Below are positions 62,401 through 64,000 of a DNA stretch of 64,000 nucleotides, piece after piece. The stretch is from NCBI GenBank assembly GCA_020086605.1, contig JACBWW010000040.1, positions 313,954 to 377,953 of the forward strand, in the 5' to 3' direction. Every line of letters begins with the position of its first letter. Within the stretch, counting starts at the first letter, position 1. Position numbers and translations under genes: made by a program. Below the pieces are notes generated by a model. It was not told the origin of the DNA. It saw only the letters and a program-made list of their open reading frames with translations, and did no database searches. Source of the stretch: Lanius collurio. Its lineage: Eukaryota; Chordata; Aves; Passeriformes; Laniidae.

Positions 62401-64000
62401 ACTGAGACCTTTTTAATTTTTGATCTTTTGAGAAATATAGCAAAGCAAAAGTAGATAGTTCCTATTGTTGCAAATATTCCTAGATATCTGCCACAAAAAT
62501 CCAAAGATAAGCCTTCCCCCATCACCCCCAATAATGTAGGAGGGCCAGTACTTAAAGTTGTCCCAATGTTTTTGAGACACCATTATGGGAAATCAGGTGG
62601 CAACAGCTCAAACCCTGCCAAATTATTCCAGAAAAAACCATTCTGACCTGTTCAAAGAACTTAATGTGCATTTTAAAATGAATCCCAGGGTATAATTTCC
62701 CAAAGAGTGGACTCCAATTCTATTTTGTGCTCTGAAGAATTCTATTAAACCTCTAGAGCACTTTGTGAAATGTGAAAACACAGTTTGCTAAGGAGATAGC
62801 CTAGGTGGTCTGCAGTAAATTACCCACTACTGCTGACTGAGGCCATACTGGGAAGCTTGCTCTAAGGGATTTCTACACTTACAGCATAACACCATTTACC
62901 AGCTTCTAAACTAGATTTGCCCTCTGGCTGCAAGTCAGCAGACCTTGGTGTAAAGCATGGCCAGAGATTAGTTTGACTGAGGGCTTCATTTCAGGAGCAG
63001 AACGGTGCTGCTGTTACACACAGCTCAGTCCCAAATAGGGCTGTTTTCCCCAGCCAAGTTTATGTAGTTGAGTTTTAGGTTGCTGGACTATGGTGGCTGT
63101 ATGTTGAGTAAATTACAATAGAAATATATCTCTGTTGCTCTGTAACAATTAACCTCAGAAAGGCACTAACTCCATTTGCATGGTAATGAGACATTCATCT
63201 GAGTGACATCAGAGTTAAGCATGCTAATAAGTTTTTACACAAACACCTGAGGGGTCAAGCACAACCATGGGCTTGGATCAGAAAACCTTTTATTAAATGC
63301 AAATCACCTGTCTTTTAAATACTATGACAGAGAAATTTGCAGGACTCTGACACAGCTTGCTGGAGTCATTCAAGTTACATTTTCAGGCCCCTGGGCTGAC
63401 TAAGAAATATAGCAACTGATTTATTTATATTTGGAATTAGCATCAATATGTAAAAAAATCTTTATTACAGCATCAAAGGAAAGAAGCACTACAGGAAGTT
63501 AGAGAGGTGAAAACAAGAATATTGCCTTATCTTTCCCAAATTTGTCACAGATTCTGGGCTGCTGGAAGGCAGAGGAGACAGAGCTGCTGTGGAGCACAAC
63601 AGAAGACTTGGAATTTTTTCATCTTTCCATCTTACTCACCCTACCTGCTTTTGCCAGGTGTATTGCTATGGAGGCAGATTCCCTAGTGAGCATGCTCTCT
63701 ATCTTGCACTAAAACTTCTTGAATTCACTCAGTCAATTCACATTTTACAACCAAAGAGTTTGAGACCTTAGTGAGTGGTTAGGTCCAAGGGCACAACTGG
63801 CTGCCAGACACCTTTGGGACTAAAGGAGCAGAACCTTCTCACAGGTAAGGCTGATTGCAGAACAGAGGCTGAGGGAAAGTAGCTGACTTTGATTAATTTA
63901 ACTCTGGCACAGGCAAGTGCAGGAGGCCTTTCTTGCTCACCAGAGGCTGTTAGCAGGAAACACCAACCCGTCCTGACAGCACAGGCAGTACCAGGGGAGC
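59485..64000. other. Unique AT-rich sequence; two possible enhancer-like parts
   Basis: No gene, RNA or mobile element recognised. 60780-60900 has CATATG (60862-60867) next to CTAATTAG (60876-60883). 63100-63260 has the POU octamer ATTTGCAT (63174-63181) and a CRE/AP-1-like TGACATCA (63204-63211) in evenly complex sequence. Both look like conserved non-coding elements, but that is unproven. Confidence 0.45.

Noticed and set aside
1..64000. CRISPR arrays, bacterial operons, tRNA or rRNA genes
   Set aside because: No regularly spaced repeats, Shine-Dalgarno-led gene clusters, or tRNA/rRNA consensus boxes were seen; the CR1 content marks the DNA as avian nuclear.

Overview
The window reads as non-coding nuclear DNA from a bird, probably a songbird-type genome. 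The case rests on the repeats. At least fourteen 5'-truncated CR1 (chicken repeat 1) LINE fragments are scattered on both strands, several with the typical avian CR1 3' end built from variants of ATTCTATGATT. There is one solo LTR, no Alu/L1/B-type elements, an AT-rich CpG-poor background, and G/T- or C/A-rich low-complexity tracts. No ORF is longer than about 155 codons. There is no operon structure, and I recognised no rRNA or tRNA gene. The genus cannot be decided from this sequence.

Layout. 1-10 kb: unique AT-rich sequence with a CR1 fragment near 0.2 kb, a G/T tract at 0.64-0.8 kb, a polypurine tract at 2.87 kb, and CR1 fragments at 8.1 and 9.2 kb. 10-22.4 kb: CR1 fragments at 10.1, 13.5, 15.9 and 22.2 kb, a possible exon at 12.65 kb with good splice signals, and a 90-bp sequence present twice (17.85 and 18.76 kb) next to an AT-rich patch. 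22.4-32 kb: unique sequence with a C/A tract at 24.0 kb and a weak retrocopy-like block at 26.3-27.0 kb. 32-42 kb: two abutting CR1 pieces in opposite orientation at 32.0 kb, then CR1 at 34.4 and 42.0 kb. 42-51 kb: one undetermined base at 46,254, a GGAGA microsatellite, a CpG-rich block, a solo LTR with target-site duplication at 48.1-48.8 kb, and the best-preserved CR1 piece at 50.6 kb. 51-64 kb: mostly unique sequence with two GC-rich blocks (54.3 and 59.1 kb) and a CR1 3' tip at 56.3 kb.

No gene can be assigned with confidence. The window is best read as a gene desert or the inside of a very large intron. The coding remains I can identify are the ORF2 C-terminal tails of CR1 elements (9.2 and 50.7 kb). 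Several segments resemble exons, promoters or conserved enhancers and are listed as candidates, but none can be proven without comparative or transcript data. I did not find a convincing new biological system. The items most worth checking are the solo LTR with its 11-bp hairpin, the neighbouring CpG-rich block, the diverged 90-bp pair, and the 12.65-kb exon candidate.
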